Assembly: GCA_030762175.1 (NCBI GenBank) | Contig: CM060846.1 | Span: 238,559,012-238,623,011, forward strand | Direction of reading: 5' to 3' | DNA length: 64,000 nt | Source: Metallyticus violacea | Lineage: Eukaryota; Arthropoda; Insecta; Mantodea; Metallyticidae | In this document: piece after piece, positions 36,290 to 47,896 of the stretch | Position numbering within the stretch: the first letter of the stretch is position 1 | Layout of the letters: the number at the start of each line of letters is the position of its first letter | Notes under the pieces: generated by a model | Databases searched by the model: none | Seen by the model: only the letters and a program-made list of their open reading frames with translations | Told to the model about the DNA's origin: nothing | Made by a program: the position numbers and the translations under genes

Positions 36290-36800
36290 ATTCAACAACA
36301 TTTCTACAAAACTCTTCAACTCCTTTGCCTTTTACATCGTGTACCAATTCAAGGAGGTTCTCAGGAACGGTTATCGGCGACAAGTCATAAAATGTGACTT
36401 ACTATACCAATCTCGTGGACATTGGTAACAATCTCATTGCCAAACTCGTGTTCAACACTCAAAATCATGTCACAACGAGAATCCATCAAACATCAGTTTG
36501 ATCTCCAACGAAATCTCCTTCCTTGGCAAGGACAAAACAGTCACCGACAAACTTTCCATCAACAATGCCGACGTCGTGAAAGTCAGATGCTTCTACAAGA
36601 TCATGTCGGCGGGGCGCATCTCCAACGTTTCCATCGACGATTTCGTTGTCCCTATCTCCGTTCCATCCATCCATCCAGAAATTTCTCAACAGCAGCTTTT
36701 GCCACTTGTAACTCACCTGCGTCACCACACTCTTCGAGGATCGAACCGAAAACAGCAACGATGACAAAAATAGTGACGATGGTGATTGTGTAACGTTTGT
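36290..36800 (+). other. Unrecognised GC-richer island, possible decayed coding DNA
   Basis: The region stands out from its AT-rich surroundings and has open frames in several phases. Plus-strand frames read in sequence give FNNISTKLFNSFAFYIVYQF, then GNNLIAKLVFNTQNHVTTR, then SNEISFLGKDKTVTDKLSIN and VVKVRCFYKIMSAGRIS. These have protein-like composition but lie in different frames. This suggests a frameshifted former gene. I could not assign it to a family; a chance effect of GC content is possible. Confidence 0.3.
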
Positions 36801-36937
36801 CAAATGAACCTATACGACATATTTCAAAACAATTTTTGTACGGGAAAACTTTTAAATTCTTTTTGTGAAAGCAAAGGAAAAGATAATAACAAAAGCAAAA
36901 GATAAAAAATGTACAATACATTGTTGTATTTGTAATA

Positions 36938-36938
<1 letters not shown>

Positions 36939-36968
<30 letters not shown>

Positions 36969-37243
36969 TTATATATATATGTATATATATACACCTAATT
37001 AACATTGTAATACTTGTAATATATATATGCCAAACTAAAATAACAAACATTGTAATATATTTTTAAAGATATGTGCTTAATGAAAAAAATAAGAAAAATA
37101 AAAATCATAATTACACTTATATAATACCATGCTTGTACTTATATACATATTTGTAAATATATGTAGTTTATAAAAATAAAAATTACTAAAATATGAAATC
37201 ATTCTATTACTTGTTTAATTCCATGACCGTACTTTTGTGTGTG

Positions 37244-37280
<37 letters not shown>
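36939..37280. repeat. AT-rich and GT/AT microsatellites
   Basis: ATATAT runs with TTTATA and GTATAT interruptions occupy 36939-37025. A (GT)n run followed by (AT)n lies at 37236-37280. The frames reading poly-Tyr/Ile here are not genes. Confidence 0.9.
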
Positions 37281-37284
<4 letters not shown>

Positions 37285-37729
37285 CTTGCCTTAGAAGAAC
37301 TCAACCAGTTCGAAATACAGCTATTTCAAGTGTGACTTTCTCTTAGTGTTTTATCCTTTCTACTGTTATAATTACTGTTAATTTTTTACATTGTTAATAG
37401 TGCTACTTTGTTTTTATTTTTATTTCATATTATATATGTGTGTAATTGACAAAAAGAATAATAAAAAGAGCAAAAACCGCAATGGACAATTCAAATGACG
37501 TGCCAAAAACTTTCGTAAAACGAAAATAGTGCCAATTTTTGCCCTTGACGGAAGACCTTGATAGCGTGATTTATTTTACTTTTTCGCCCCGGGACTAATA
37601 CTACTCACTTATATGTAAATGGAAAATTAGGGCGAAAAGAGAACAAAATATTCAAAAGTTTTTGCACTTAGGAAATACATATGCACTGCTCACCAACGAT
37701 TTATCTACATGTATTCCTGTGGAAAAGGT
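37281..37729. other. Spacer, no recognised gene
   Basis: No coding similarity or repeat was identified between the AT microsatellite and the tRNA-like SINE that follows. Confidence 0.4.
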
Positions 37730-37975
37730 GTGTTGCCTCATGTGATAAGACTCGTATTCGGGAAATCCCAGATTCAAATCCTGCTACCGTCTAATCTGAC
37801 AGAGATTTTTCGTGGTTTTCCTCAGTCCCTTTTCTGAAACAATATATACCGGGTTAGTGTTTGTTTGCAACGGATGCATCTTCCATTTTATCGTTCACCT
37901 TTATTGCACCTCTGCTACTTATGCGTTTATGATGCCTTCGAGGCGGCTCTGACACTAGACTAACCAACCATTGAG
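37730..37975 (+). repeat. Third tRNA-derived SINE (SINE-C), single copy here
   Basis: A tRNA-like head has B-box AGATTCAAATCCTGC at about 37770-37784. It is followed by GATTTTTCGTGGTTTTCCTC and AGTCCCT, and later by GATGCCTTCGAGGCGGCTCT. The GGTTTTCCTCAGTCC part is identical to the core of SINE-A, while head and tail differ. That points to a shared central domain. Boundaries are approximate. Confidence 0.6.
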
Positions 37976-38164
37976 TGCATGTGTGTGTCTACTCAATGTG
38001 CGTTTAGAGATAATTAACTCTTCGTCGGGCGACCGATCCGGGTATTGCCTGTATGTCCCAGGTGATGTAAGTCAAAGAAGTATTCCTGTGTTGGTACCAC
38101 ATACTGCAACCTCATGTTATTATCAACTTCTCCTACCATAATTTTAAAAAGCAACGGGATCTTA

Positions 38165-38166
38165 AA

Positions 38167-38223
<57 letters not shown>
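38165..38223. repeat. (AAT)n microsatellite
   Basis: About 18 AAT units, uninterrupted. Confidence 0.98.
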
Positions 38224-38225
<2 letters not shown>

Positions 38226-39987
38226 GGTGTGAGTAGATAATAATGACTTTCAACTGTAGGGGAAAAATGCTTTTCTTCTTCTAAAGATAACGTTTGCATT
38301 TCCTATTACACTTTTCGGCTTATGGTAGAGAAAGTTTTCCAGGGTATGGGACAATTGCCATACAAATTATCTTTAATATTTTCTAAAAAATAAAACCGTG
38401 TAAGTTAAATATCAGTATATCCTTAATTCCTTTATTTATTTATTTTTATGTGTATGAGCCGAAGCTTTCTGTTATATAATAGGGGAGGAGTGTCCGCGCC
38501 GAGTTTAATTCCAGTTCCATTATGCTCAAAGAAAAACAGTGAAGGATCGCATTGCGTTATTTATCAACGGTGTTATGTCATTGTGACTGATTGCTGTCCG
38601 CCATTTAGATATGAGGCAAAGCTGATTACAGACCTCTAGTTTGACTAGATGTTTGCCACCCTGACATAGGGGTTAAAAAGCATGACGAAAATTGTCTCAC
38701 TGCTTTATTAATAGTCATACGTCTGGTCACTGGTTGGTGTTCATCAATCACAGAACCTTCATTTTGAACGGAAGGTATAAGAGTTCCAACTGCAGTAAAG
38801 CCGTTTCCCTGTTACTACACTTGTAGGTTTGTTTGTCGTATTTACACGTGTTTTTCGTGTCCATTTGGAAAGTACCTCACTCACAAGATTTATTCAACCT
38901 CGGTAGCGCCCGGTGCTCACGATTAGTACAAGAGTTAATTAATCTGCCTTTTAAACAACGTGTTCAGCTAAAATATCCCACAGACAATGCAGTTCGAAGG
39001 GGCAACAAAAATTAAAAATTAACAAAAATAATCACGTGTAAATGAATCACCTCAAAAGAATAAAATATATTATTAAAATTATTATTAATATAATTATTTT
39101 TTGAGTAAAGGACTAAAATCAGTACTTCCAGTTATTAAGAAACCAGTAGTTTCATTACCGAAACCCAAACTTTCTTGGCTTCTTGTTTGTCAGCCAACAC
39201 ATTTTATAGTAGAGCAGTAAATAATGTCTACGTAATATGTGCACGAAAATTTTTCTTTCTATAGTTTCACCATTAATTTATTAACATGTCTATTTTTAGA
39301 GTTTTTCAATTGGAATATTAGTTGATGGCAACACCAAATCATTGTAAATTGAAGTGGAAGCCTTGTTTCTGTCCTTTATAGGAATTCCTCTACATTTATA
39401 ATATGCGTTTTCGTATTGCAACGCTTATGTATGAAACTTATTTTTAGTTTTATTTCAGTTTGGCACTCCTTATACAACATGTTTTTTCCTCTTTTCTAGT
39501 GAAATGCTCATAACCATACTCTTCTATTAAAGCACAAATTCCCTTGCGCGTGGTATGTTTACTTTCTCGCCCACTGAACTGCAGTAAGTGAGAAGAGTGC
39601 CGCCAAACAAATGTACAGCTACACTGTTACGGATTTCTTTAAGTTTCTCTGTGTTCCAACGCAGGACTCTGGTTATTAAATGCATCGATGTCAGGGGAGC
39701 ACCTTCATATTCCTTAAGGCAGCTTAGTGTTCAGTGATCATAAGCAAAATGTGCACAAAACTGTCTTTAAACGCTGCTAATTAGAATTTACTTTTTTAAT
39801 CTTAATTTTTCTGCAAACTCTTTCCCATTTTAGATACACTTTATGCCAAAAGTAATTAATATACTCATTGTAATTTGTCCTGAACATTGTTTCTAAAACA
39901 AAGAGTTGTTTACTAAGAGCCGTTTTATAGATTGCTCCATATTGATTAATCTTGTTTAACAAATTTTATTTTTTAAGTTCTCATTTC
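38224..39987. other. Spacer, no recognised gene
   Basis: Two plus-strand frames of about 60 codons (38448-38639 and 38833-39015) show no domain. Nothing else was recognised. Confidence 0.45.
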
Positions 39988-39999
39988 TCAAAGTTAAAT

Positions 40000-40597
40000 T
40001 ACCGCTAAGGATGGCCGAGGTCGTTAAGGCGCGGACTCGTGAGCGGTAGGTATTTTTATTTTTATTTTGGTTTATTTACGGACGCTCTTCTCAGGTCATC
40101 AGCATCCCATTCAATTCAGAGCGTAAAACGGTCGACAAATTTTGCTCACAGGCCTCTACTTTCAGACTTGAGGTTCTTTTTCGTGCCGTAAATGTACAAC
40201 ACGAGACCCACGGCTTTACTTCCTTTCCGAAGGAAGCCATACCTAGTATTTTTACGCCCAGAAAAAAATCCATCGCTCCTGGCTGGATTTGAATCCGCGA
40301 TCTTGGGTTTAGTAGGCAGGCATGGTTACCCCTACACCACCAGGACCAACTAAGCAGTAGGTCTGGGGCTCGAATCCCGCCAGAATCGTCCTCCCTGACT
40401 GAAGTTTTCTCCAGGTTTTCCTCAGTCCTCATAAATGGTAAATGCCAGGGAGGTACCTTAAATATAGGCCTCGAACGTTTCCTTCCTTAAAAAATATCCT
40501 TTCCCAATGTATCATTTCATCTCATGTATCATCAATGTCCATCGCCTGTAATGCCACTGTAGTAAAAACGGGCGTTAAACACCATTCATTCATTCAT
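40000..40597 (+). repeat. SINE-A copy split by a nested SINE-B
   Basis: The best preserved SINE-A of the window. The head starts TACCGCTAAGGATGGCCGAG and reaches GACTCGTGAGCGGTAGG before the SINE-B. It resumes at 40353 with GGTCTGGGGCTCGAATCCCG, then TTTTCCTCAGTCCTCATAAA, GTACCTTAAATATAGGCCTC and CGGGCGTTAAACACCATTC, with an (ATTC)n tail. The flanks tcaaagttaaat (39988-39999) and tcaaagataaat (40598-40609) form a 12 bp duplication with one mismatch. The head resembles a Leu or Ser tRNA (TGGCCGAG A-box). Confidence 0.93.
40052..40352 (-). repeat. SINE-B copy nested in SINE-A, full-length
   Basis: Minus-oriented complete SINE-B, from TTTATTTACGGACGCTC to the tRNA-like head with B-box GGATTTGAATCCGCG and A-box region TGGTTACCCCTACACCACCA. 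The target duplication agcggtaggt (40042-40051) and agcagtaggt (40353-40362), with one mismatch, shows that SINE-B entered the already inserted SINE-A. Confidence 0.93.
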
Positions 40598-41234
40598 TCA
40601 AAGATAAATGAACACACTTGTTAAGTCTTCGTATACTGTAGTAAATGAAGAAAAAGATACGAATTTACTTCAATGAAATGTGTAGCCAGTTATTAGTTTA
40701 TTCAATTATTTCGCAAACATAGATGTGTGTATGGTCTGCATATGTATGGGGCGTTTTGCATACCTAAAGCGCGCCCATGGAGACTGTAAATTCTTACAAG
40801 GTACTATTGCTATGGGAAACTATCGAAATTGTATAAGGAAAAACATATATTTTAAATAAAATTATTGGTATATCTCTAAACAATGATAACAGTTAGAATT
40901 TTGGATGCTTTGTTTATTTATTTACCTACAAGTTACAATAGCAGAATTATTTTGTTGGTTTACTTATTTAAATTTTTACACTGTGATAAGTGAATTAATT
41001 TCCTTTAATACAGGAATCTAACAACTTTCCTCTGATAAAGTTTTGGAAGAAAGGGTAAGCCATTTTTAATAAATGAAATAAACGATCACCGATGTCATTT
41101 AAGTCGAGATAAAATGTTTATGACGATTGAAATAATTAGAAATAATTAAACACTAACTGAAAGCACTAGGGCTCTGAATGCCGGAAGAGGCGTCATATCC
41201 AGGATGTGAAGGTAATAGGTATTTAGCAGTACAA
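40598..41234. other. AT-rich spacer
   Basis: No coding block or repeat recognised. Confidence 0.45.
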
Positions 41235-41560
41235 AAGACCCACATCCAAATTAAACAAGGATTACAGCTGCTGCACAAGACAGATTTATATGCCTAAGGT
41301 CCCTGGGAGAAAGAAAGTCTGCCATGCTAAGAAGTGTGATGGAGAATGTTGGTAATTCAGCTGTTTCAACCGAAACTGTTAAAAGTAGACTGCACATCAG
41401 AGTACTTCATTCCCATCGTCCAGCGATTCTCCGTGGAAATCGCGCACATCATATTGCATGGTGTCGGGAGTATGTCAATTGACAACAGAAACAATAGAGT
41501 CATGTTCTCTCTACAGATGAACAAAATTTCGGTCTTCATTAAGATTCCATTATGAAGACA
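41235..41560 (+). pseudogene. Tc1-like transposase fragment
   Basis: A plus-strand frame includes TAAAQDRFICLRSLGERKSA, SAVSTETVKSRLHIRVLHSH and HHIAWCREYVN (41260-41475). This matches the bipartite DNA-binding domain and linker of Tc1 transposases, where the arrangement R-I-C, S-xx-TV-xx-L and A-W-C-x-E-x is usual. A frame with HVLSTDEQNF follows (near 41500-41530), at the place of the first catalytic Asp. A stop follows the linker and nothing beyond the first Asp is recognisable. Confidence 0.75.
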
Positions 41561-42271
41561 ACCAGGTAACACAGAAAGACTTATGTATGTACAGAAAATT
41601 TACAAATGGGTTAATCCGTGTAAATCGAACAGCAAAATTCCTTGAATATTTATATTTAATCGAAACTTTGAAAATTTATAGACAGGAGAGAGCAAACTTC
41701 ACACAAAATATGATTAATTCATCACCGTGCAATTTGTATGCAAGAAAGGTATTCAGTTAGAATGTTTTTGAACTTTCGAAATATACAACCATGTAATGTT
41801 TCGGAATATATAAACCACATTAATATTAAGTGATAACTCCGGATAATTTGTCTGCTGTAAATAACTCTTTATTAAAAATAATATGGTCGTAAGGGGTCAC
41901 TTTTAGATTTAATTTGTTTCATCATCTTAGAGTAACTTTAAAATATTTTTAAAATCCATATTGATTCCTTAGTTAAATAGAATAAGAAAATCCTTTTCAG
42001 ATACTGGCATCTTTAAAAGGGTGTAGGAGATTCAATTCGAAATGCAACGGAGGTACTTTTAAATCCCTTCAACTCACACTATGATGTGTGATCGTGCAAT
42101 AAATAAATATAAATGCCCTAAACAACTGTCTATAAAACTTTAGTAATTTAGATAATAGCTTATAACTTTATTTACACATGCCTTCAACGATGTAATGCAT
42201 TCATCCTTGAGTGATTTTTTCTAAATTTATACCTCGCCATACTTTTAGAGCATCCCCAAGCTTAAAAAACC
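41561..42271. other. AT-rich spacer
   Basis: No coding similarity recognised; may contain the untranslated remains of the Tc1-like element. Confidence 0.4.
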
Positions 42272-43048
42272 GAGGGTGTCACAAAATATACACACGTTCA
42301 TTGCAGATATCTGTTTAATATATTTCAAAGTTGGACAGTAATGTGTACTATGACGTTCTGTAAACAGATGTGACTCACATACATTATGATTACGCTGCTA
42401 CGTGACAGGTAAATCAACAATGAATAAATGAAGCCAAGATTATCGTATAATGTTCTGTAAACAGATATGACTCACATTACGTTATACTAGCTTTGCTACA
42501 ACAAAATCGAACCAAGATTATCGTTTAAACACCGGAAAGCATTTTTGAAGTGTTTTTGGAGAATTGAGAATGTTGTTGAAGTTCAAACCCAATGGAGATG
42601 TGTATACGAACAGAACCGCCAACGCGAATAACAATTGCACGCATTCGAGACAAATTTGAGACTCACAGTACCATATACGATATTCAAAAGGGCAGATCTG
42701 GGAGACCTCGCACGGTAACAAGCCCTGCGTCCTCGGCTATGGTTTTGGAACATTTTGAGCACTCACGAAGAGGTCCGATTGAGTTTACACCGCGTTCTCA
42801 GGATCTAACTCCGTTGGACTTTTACCTATGGGGAACTCTTAAGAATATTGTATACCGTAGAAAACCAGCTACATTGGCAGCACTGTATCCATGCCGTTGC
42901 ATTTTGAGCAACTGTTGTAGCTGTTGTAGTTGTAAACGCCTAAGATGATTAGTGCTCATCATTTTCTGTTTGTGTGAATTCAATTTTGTTATGTTAACAC
43001 AGTGTTTTCTTTGCTTGAAGTGTGTATACATTTTTGGAACCCTCTATA
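42272..43048 (+). mobile_element. Internally deleted mariner-like transposon with TIRs
   Basis: Ends GAGGGTGTCACAAAATATAC (42272-) and, at the other side, the complement of TATACATTTTTGGAACCCTC (43025-43044) look like imperfect terminal inverted repeats. The frame 42592-42948 joins the transposase DNA-binding start (RTEPPTRITIARIRDKFE, then GRSGRPRTVTSP) directly to the end of the DDE domain (GPIEFTPRSQDLTPLDFYLW). Most of the catalytic core is therefore missing without a stop between. Such deletion derivatives can be mobilised by a full copy elsewhere. A direct repeat lies in its left part. Confidence 0.75.
42355..42530. repeat. Direct tandem repeat, about 97 bp, in the mariner-like element
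   Basis: GTTCTGTAAACAGATGTGAC followed by TCACAT starts the first copy at 42355. The second copy starts at 42452 with GTTCTGTAAACAGATATGAC. Both continue to CCAAGATTATCGT. Subterminal repeats of this kind are common transposase-binding sites in DNA transposons; that role is inferred. Confidence 0.75.
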
Positions 43049-43329
43049 TAACAACATCAATTAAATTGTTTTTTTTTTTTTTAGGCTGGTAAAGCAAAAT
43101 TTTAGCATTTAGAAAATGGGGGAAAGTGAACGGAGGAATATGAGGCCCGGCCTTTGCTGTACCCCCCCCAAAAGCCACCCCTGAGTCAGAGTCGACATTA
43201 CGGAAAAACGATCTTGAACCAGTATATGAGTTAACAATTAATGAAGTTAAATGAGATGAAACTGGCTGAAGTCCCATTCATATTTCAACCGATGACAATT
43301 TAGACTCACTTGAGCTAAGTATAGTTAAG

Positions 43330-43660
43330 GTAATTATTGGGAAAAGGCTCATTTCCTCTGTTCCAAAGAAAATAAAAAAATTCAGAAATAGTCTGAAAGT
43401 ATCGGATGTTCTATTCATTCAGGACTGAAGTTGTTATATCCGAATGGTGTTGAAGAGTATCGGGTACTTTTGATGTTAACAGATAAAGCAGCTTACATAA
43501 TTTCAGCAAATAAAAAGTTCATGTTATTTTAACCTAATCTTTTGCATCTAGCTTGTCTTGCCCGTGGTCTGCATAGGAATGCGGAAGAGGAAAGATAAAT
43601 TTTTCCAACAATAAATAAGCTAATTTATTTGATCAAAAAGGGCCTGTAGCAATGATGATG
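43330..43660 (+). pseudogene. hAT-like transposase fragment
   Basis: A plus-strand frame around 43450-43600 reads YRVLLMLTDKAAYIISANKK, then a stop, then NLLHLACLARGLHRNAEEE, then FPTINKLIYLIKK. This corresponds to the RNase H core of hAT transposases, with the second catalytic Asp in the LMLTD block and the conserved CLAHxLHR block mutated to CLARGLHR. It is a partial copy of a family similar to the relic at 12.5-14.0 kb. Confidence 0.7.
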
Positions 43661-44402
43661 GGGACATGCATGATGGCAAGCAGTGGCATTTTATGCCAAG
43701 AAATTTAAAAGGACAATATAAATATGAATGAGTTTGAAAAAAATAATGCACTAAATAAAGAAAGCAGAATTTGTGCTAAAAGAGGAAAAAATTAAGCTAG
43801 ATTTGGCATACACATTTCGTTGCATATTTTACATTTTTAGCAGAGGCATTCTACAATTACTAGCCAGAAGTCTGTCCTTGTGTGAATTAATGTGTTTGGT
43901 TTTGACTGCAAAAATATATATAGGAAAAAAAAAACTTCTGGTAGCATAATTCTCAAATACATGAGAAATTTAAGTGATCAGTCACGAAGCCCTGACTATG
44001 AAACTTTTGTACAATCTATAATGTACTACTTGGAAATTCTGCTGAACTTATAAAGGGGTTTACAGTAGATAAGCAATGACATTTTTAAAGAATGCCTCAT
44101 TGATCTCAGTTTATATTAAATCGGCTTTTCTGGCATTGAAAAATTTTATCGACAAGCGTCATAAAGTTGAGTGTTCCAATCTTGAGAAAGGGTCAGTGAT
44201 TTTGTAATGTCAATTATGGAGACCATTGATATTGTTTTGGCAAAAAAAACATAATATTATGTTTATTTTTGTCACTGTTTCATGATGTTAGGTATTTGTC
44301 TTAATCGGCAATTCACCTAACACAACTGTGGTAGTTGGACGCCCTGCAGGGCGGGCGTCTTTGGCCTGCCTTAACTTACGCTGCTATATAATGCTGTTAA
44401 TG
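43661..44402. other. Spacer, no recognised gene
   Basis: Could hold further decayed hAT sequence, but no block was recognised. A short GC-rich inverted motif (GCCCTGCAGGGCGGGC) lies at about 44342-44357. Confidence 0.35.
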
Positions 44403-44668
44403 TTTAAATGGTTTTTAACGCCCGTTTTTACTACTGGGGCACCCAGATGGTGGACACTGATGATACATAAGATGAAATGGTAAATTTGAAGGTATTTTTT
44501 TAAAGGCAAGAAACGTTCCAGGGCTAAGTTTAGGTACCTCCCTGGCAATTGCCATTTATGGACTGAGGAACACCTGGATAGACCTCAGGAGGACGGTCCA
44601 GGTGGGAATCGAAACCTAGACCTCCCGCTCAAGAGTCCGCGCCTTAACGACCTCGGCCATCCGTGGCA
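44403..44668 (-). repeat. SINE-A copy 8
   Basis: Minus-oriented, nearly complete copy: TTTTTAACGCCCGTTTTTAC, CTAAGTTTAGGTACCTCCCT, B-box GGGAATCGAAACC and TAACGACCTCGGCCATCCGT. It is moderately diverged from the copy at 40 kb. Confidence 0.9.
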
Positions 44669-46084
44669 GTATATATGTAATGCCGTGTTGCAACGTTTGT
44701 TTTAATGGAGTACCTGCAAAAGGTGTAAGCAAAAAGTTATAAATGGATTAAACTGCAGTAGTGCAGTTAGCTTAAGTTGTACTAAATTAATTAATAATAT
44801 ACGAATTGTATAAAAATAACATTTTGCATTGTGATAACGTTAAGTGTTAGCGAGAATGACGACAGCAGTAACGACGCTGTAAATGACTACATGGAGGTAC
44901 TTAGTGATTTGAACGAAACAGAAAAGGCGCTAAATAAAATTTATATTAAAATTGTGAAATATGTGTTAAGTCAAAAAGAAACACACGAAAAAGTAAGACT
45001 TCTGATATGTCATGTGGTATTGCTAGAGAAAGTTCTAGTGAAAGTAAACAGTGTAGAAATGGTGCAATAGAAGAGGATAAAAGGCCTCAAATATGACAAA
45101 TACCAGGTTACTGAAAACGATAAAAATAAACTTGTTAATGAAAAAAATGCACGATTTCCAAAATGGATCAGAAAACTAGTGAAAGTGAAACAAGGAAATA
45201 GGTGTAATTTCCTCTAAGGATTAAAATCCAAGAGAATTGTCAAATAAAAGCTAGGTCACAGAAACATTTTCTCAATAAAGGTAATGTAATGTTTCAAGGT
45301 GTTCCGAAAATGATTAACTCTACATGTGTTCAGATTAGCTCCTGATACATAAGTAAAACCAATTAAATTTTTTTTTAATAAAACTTTTCCAGAGGTAAAA
45401 TGTGAACTGTTGCAATCTAAGTGTTCTGAGTCATATTCCTCTTTTAAAGTTGAATTTTACAAAAAGCATTTAAATAATGAGATGAATCCAGCATTGTGGG
45501 CAACAAATACCTGTGTTAGCATTTTACACCTTCGACAAAACATACGAAACAAAAACTGACACAGGTTTACGGTTGAGAAGTAATAATTTAAGGGTAATTC
45601 GTTTAAATGTGCAATTAATTATGAATGTAGTTGATTCTTTAGATTTACTTCTTCACATGAAGCAATGAAAGATTTTATGTTTAACGTAACATTGGCTTCT
45701 TTATAATTGCTACACACATTTGTAAGCTACAATGTTGCTGCGTGTTTCTCCACAAAAGTTCACATTCATGAAAGAGACTCAATTTAGAGCAAAAATTAAA
45801 TCTTTTGTGTCTGAGCTTAATAACTTATCAAATCTTATAGACGAATGTATTTTTAATACGTGGGGGCCAAAATTAACATAAATGGGTTTTGCTTTATTGT
45901 AATTTTTATTTACAGATCTCTTAATGGGAGCATTTTTTCTTTAAATTAGATCAAATACTACATTTCTTATCTAACATGACCAGGTATATAATATTGAAGG
46001 GTAATCTTAATATATACAGTGAAGTTAAAAACATTTATGCAGATATACCTTTTAATATTTTTTAACTCGGTATCGCTCAATAAT
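44669..46084. other. AT-rich spacer, no recognised gene
   Basis: An acidic, Lys/Glu-rich frame (44831-45070; no ATG at its start) has no recognised domain. It may be the scrap of an unidentified element. Confidence 0.4.
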
Positions 46085-46180
46085 AGGTTATGCAATGTTA
46101 CAGGAGGCCTATGGAGAGTTTGTTCTTCCTCATAGCATAGCTCGTAGATGGTTTAAAATGTTTAAAGAGACAACCAATTA
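46085..46180 (+). pseudogene. Mariner-like transposase N-terminal scrap
   Basis: A plus-strand frame reads YAMLQEAYGEFVLPHSIARR followed by WFKMFKETTNY. This matches the second part of the mariner helix-turn-helix (E-A-YG-E-x-LxxxxxxRWFKRFKE). Nothing further of the transposase was recognised downstream. Confidence 0.5.
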
Positions 46181-47896
46181 TACAACTAAGTATACTTGTA
46201 ATGCCAGTATTTTAGATTATATAGTTTCTAATTATGACATTCATTTGTGTTAACGAATATGTTAGAGCTCCATATGCTGCTACTGTTTTCCAGGTTTAAG
46301 CCTTGTTGCTAATACTAACAATGTTAGTTAAGGGGCGGTTATTTGCAGAAATTGTAGTTTAAATAAGATATAACTTTTAAATTGTCTTTTGAGCAGTATA
46401 TAGTGGATGAAGATTATGGAAGCAATTGATATCAAGACAATTTTCAATGAGTATATATCAACTTTTCATATTACTTTGACATTGTTTGTCCTGTGATTAT
46501 GAAAACCAAGTCTGTACCTGTTAAATTAAACAAAAATATAGATTACAAATGAAATTTTAAAAATTAGCACAAATTTGAAACATATGTTCTACAAAAAATA
46601 ACAGTTAAAGTGTGAAAAGATAAATGTGTTTATAAAATTGCTAAATTCCTATATAGACAAATGATTACTAACACTAAATGTTCTTACAATTTACAGTTCT
46701 GCTAACAAGAGTAAAATTGTATGGAACATAATAATCAATTACCTTGGTCGAAAAAAGTGGGAAAATTTTGAAAATTGAAGTATAGTAATTAACATAGAAT
46801 AATCCTAAATCTGATCTGATCCTAAAGTAGTATGCACATGTAGAGTTACTTTTAAAAATGAGGTACAGTGCCTAACTATATGTTGGTAGAAATAGATGAA
46901 AGTACACGATTGCGAAGTACTGAATACCGTCTCAATTACATGTTCATAAATGAAATACATCTGTTTGCGAAAAAAATGAAAACGTTCCATATGCAATGTT
47001 TAACTTTCTTAAAAAAAAAAAAAAAAAAAAATGTTGTTCTGCAATTAAAGAATATTTTTACTCTGCGTTTCACTTTCAACAACAAAATCGAAAATTAAAA
47101 ACAAAAGCTCATTTAACTTTGCAAAAAAGAGATTATATTGTAATCAAAGAACTTTTTCAACCCGCCTTCGATTTCTAATGAACACGAACGAATAATAGAA
47201 ACCAATCATTAATTTATGCTGCAAAAAACAAGTTATGTTGCAAATATAAATTATGTTGCAAAAAATTAGTTATGCTACAAAGAAGATGTTATGCTGTAAA
47301 AAGTAAGTTATTTGGCAAAAAGTAAGTTATGTTACAAAAGTGTTCTTATAGTGAAAAAATTTATGTTGCAAAACATTTTTAATGTTGCAAATGTATGTTA
47401 TGATGCCTAAATTAAGTTATGTTGTAAAAAAGAATATTTTCACATCGTCATTGACTTATAACATACAACAGCGAATAAGCGAATATTAGAAAAAAAAACT
47501 ATTTAAATTCTACAATAAGTTATATTGAGTGAAAAAATATTTTGATGGCTGTTGCTTCTTCTGTTATGTGGTAAGCACACTGCTAAACTGTATTAATATT
47601 TGTTAATTTCCAATATTTTTGAATGGTGGTAAAAATGTGTTGCAAAAATTAGCCGTGAAAAAGATAGCAAAATTTAAAATAGTATTTACGATATACCTCT
47701 AATAAACCAACAAGGAACTGTTTCGACCTCGGGTTCCGGTTGTTTACTGAGCAGAAATGATCGTGTGTATCCAGCAGTGGAAAGTCACGTGGAAACAATC
47801 GCTCAGGTATAAGCCTCGTGGGCATAAAACCAGACAAGGGAATATCTACCCTGGCGCCACGTGATGAATTTAAGTTGTAGTGGATATAAATTTTCT

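Noticed and set aside
36422..36793. 123-codon plus-strand frame as an intact gene
   Set aside because: All neighbouring frames are equally open in this GC-rich patch, and no family was recognised; kept only as an unassigned island.
47190..47430. CRISPR-like array
   Set aside because: Repeats are degenerate, unevenly spaced and in a eukaryotic setting; they belong to the palindrome.
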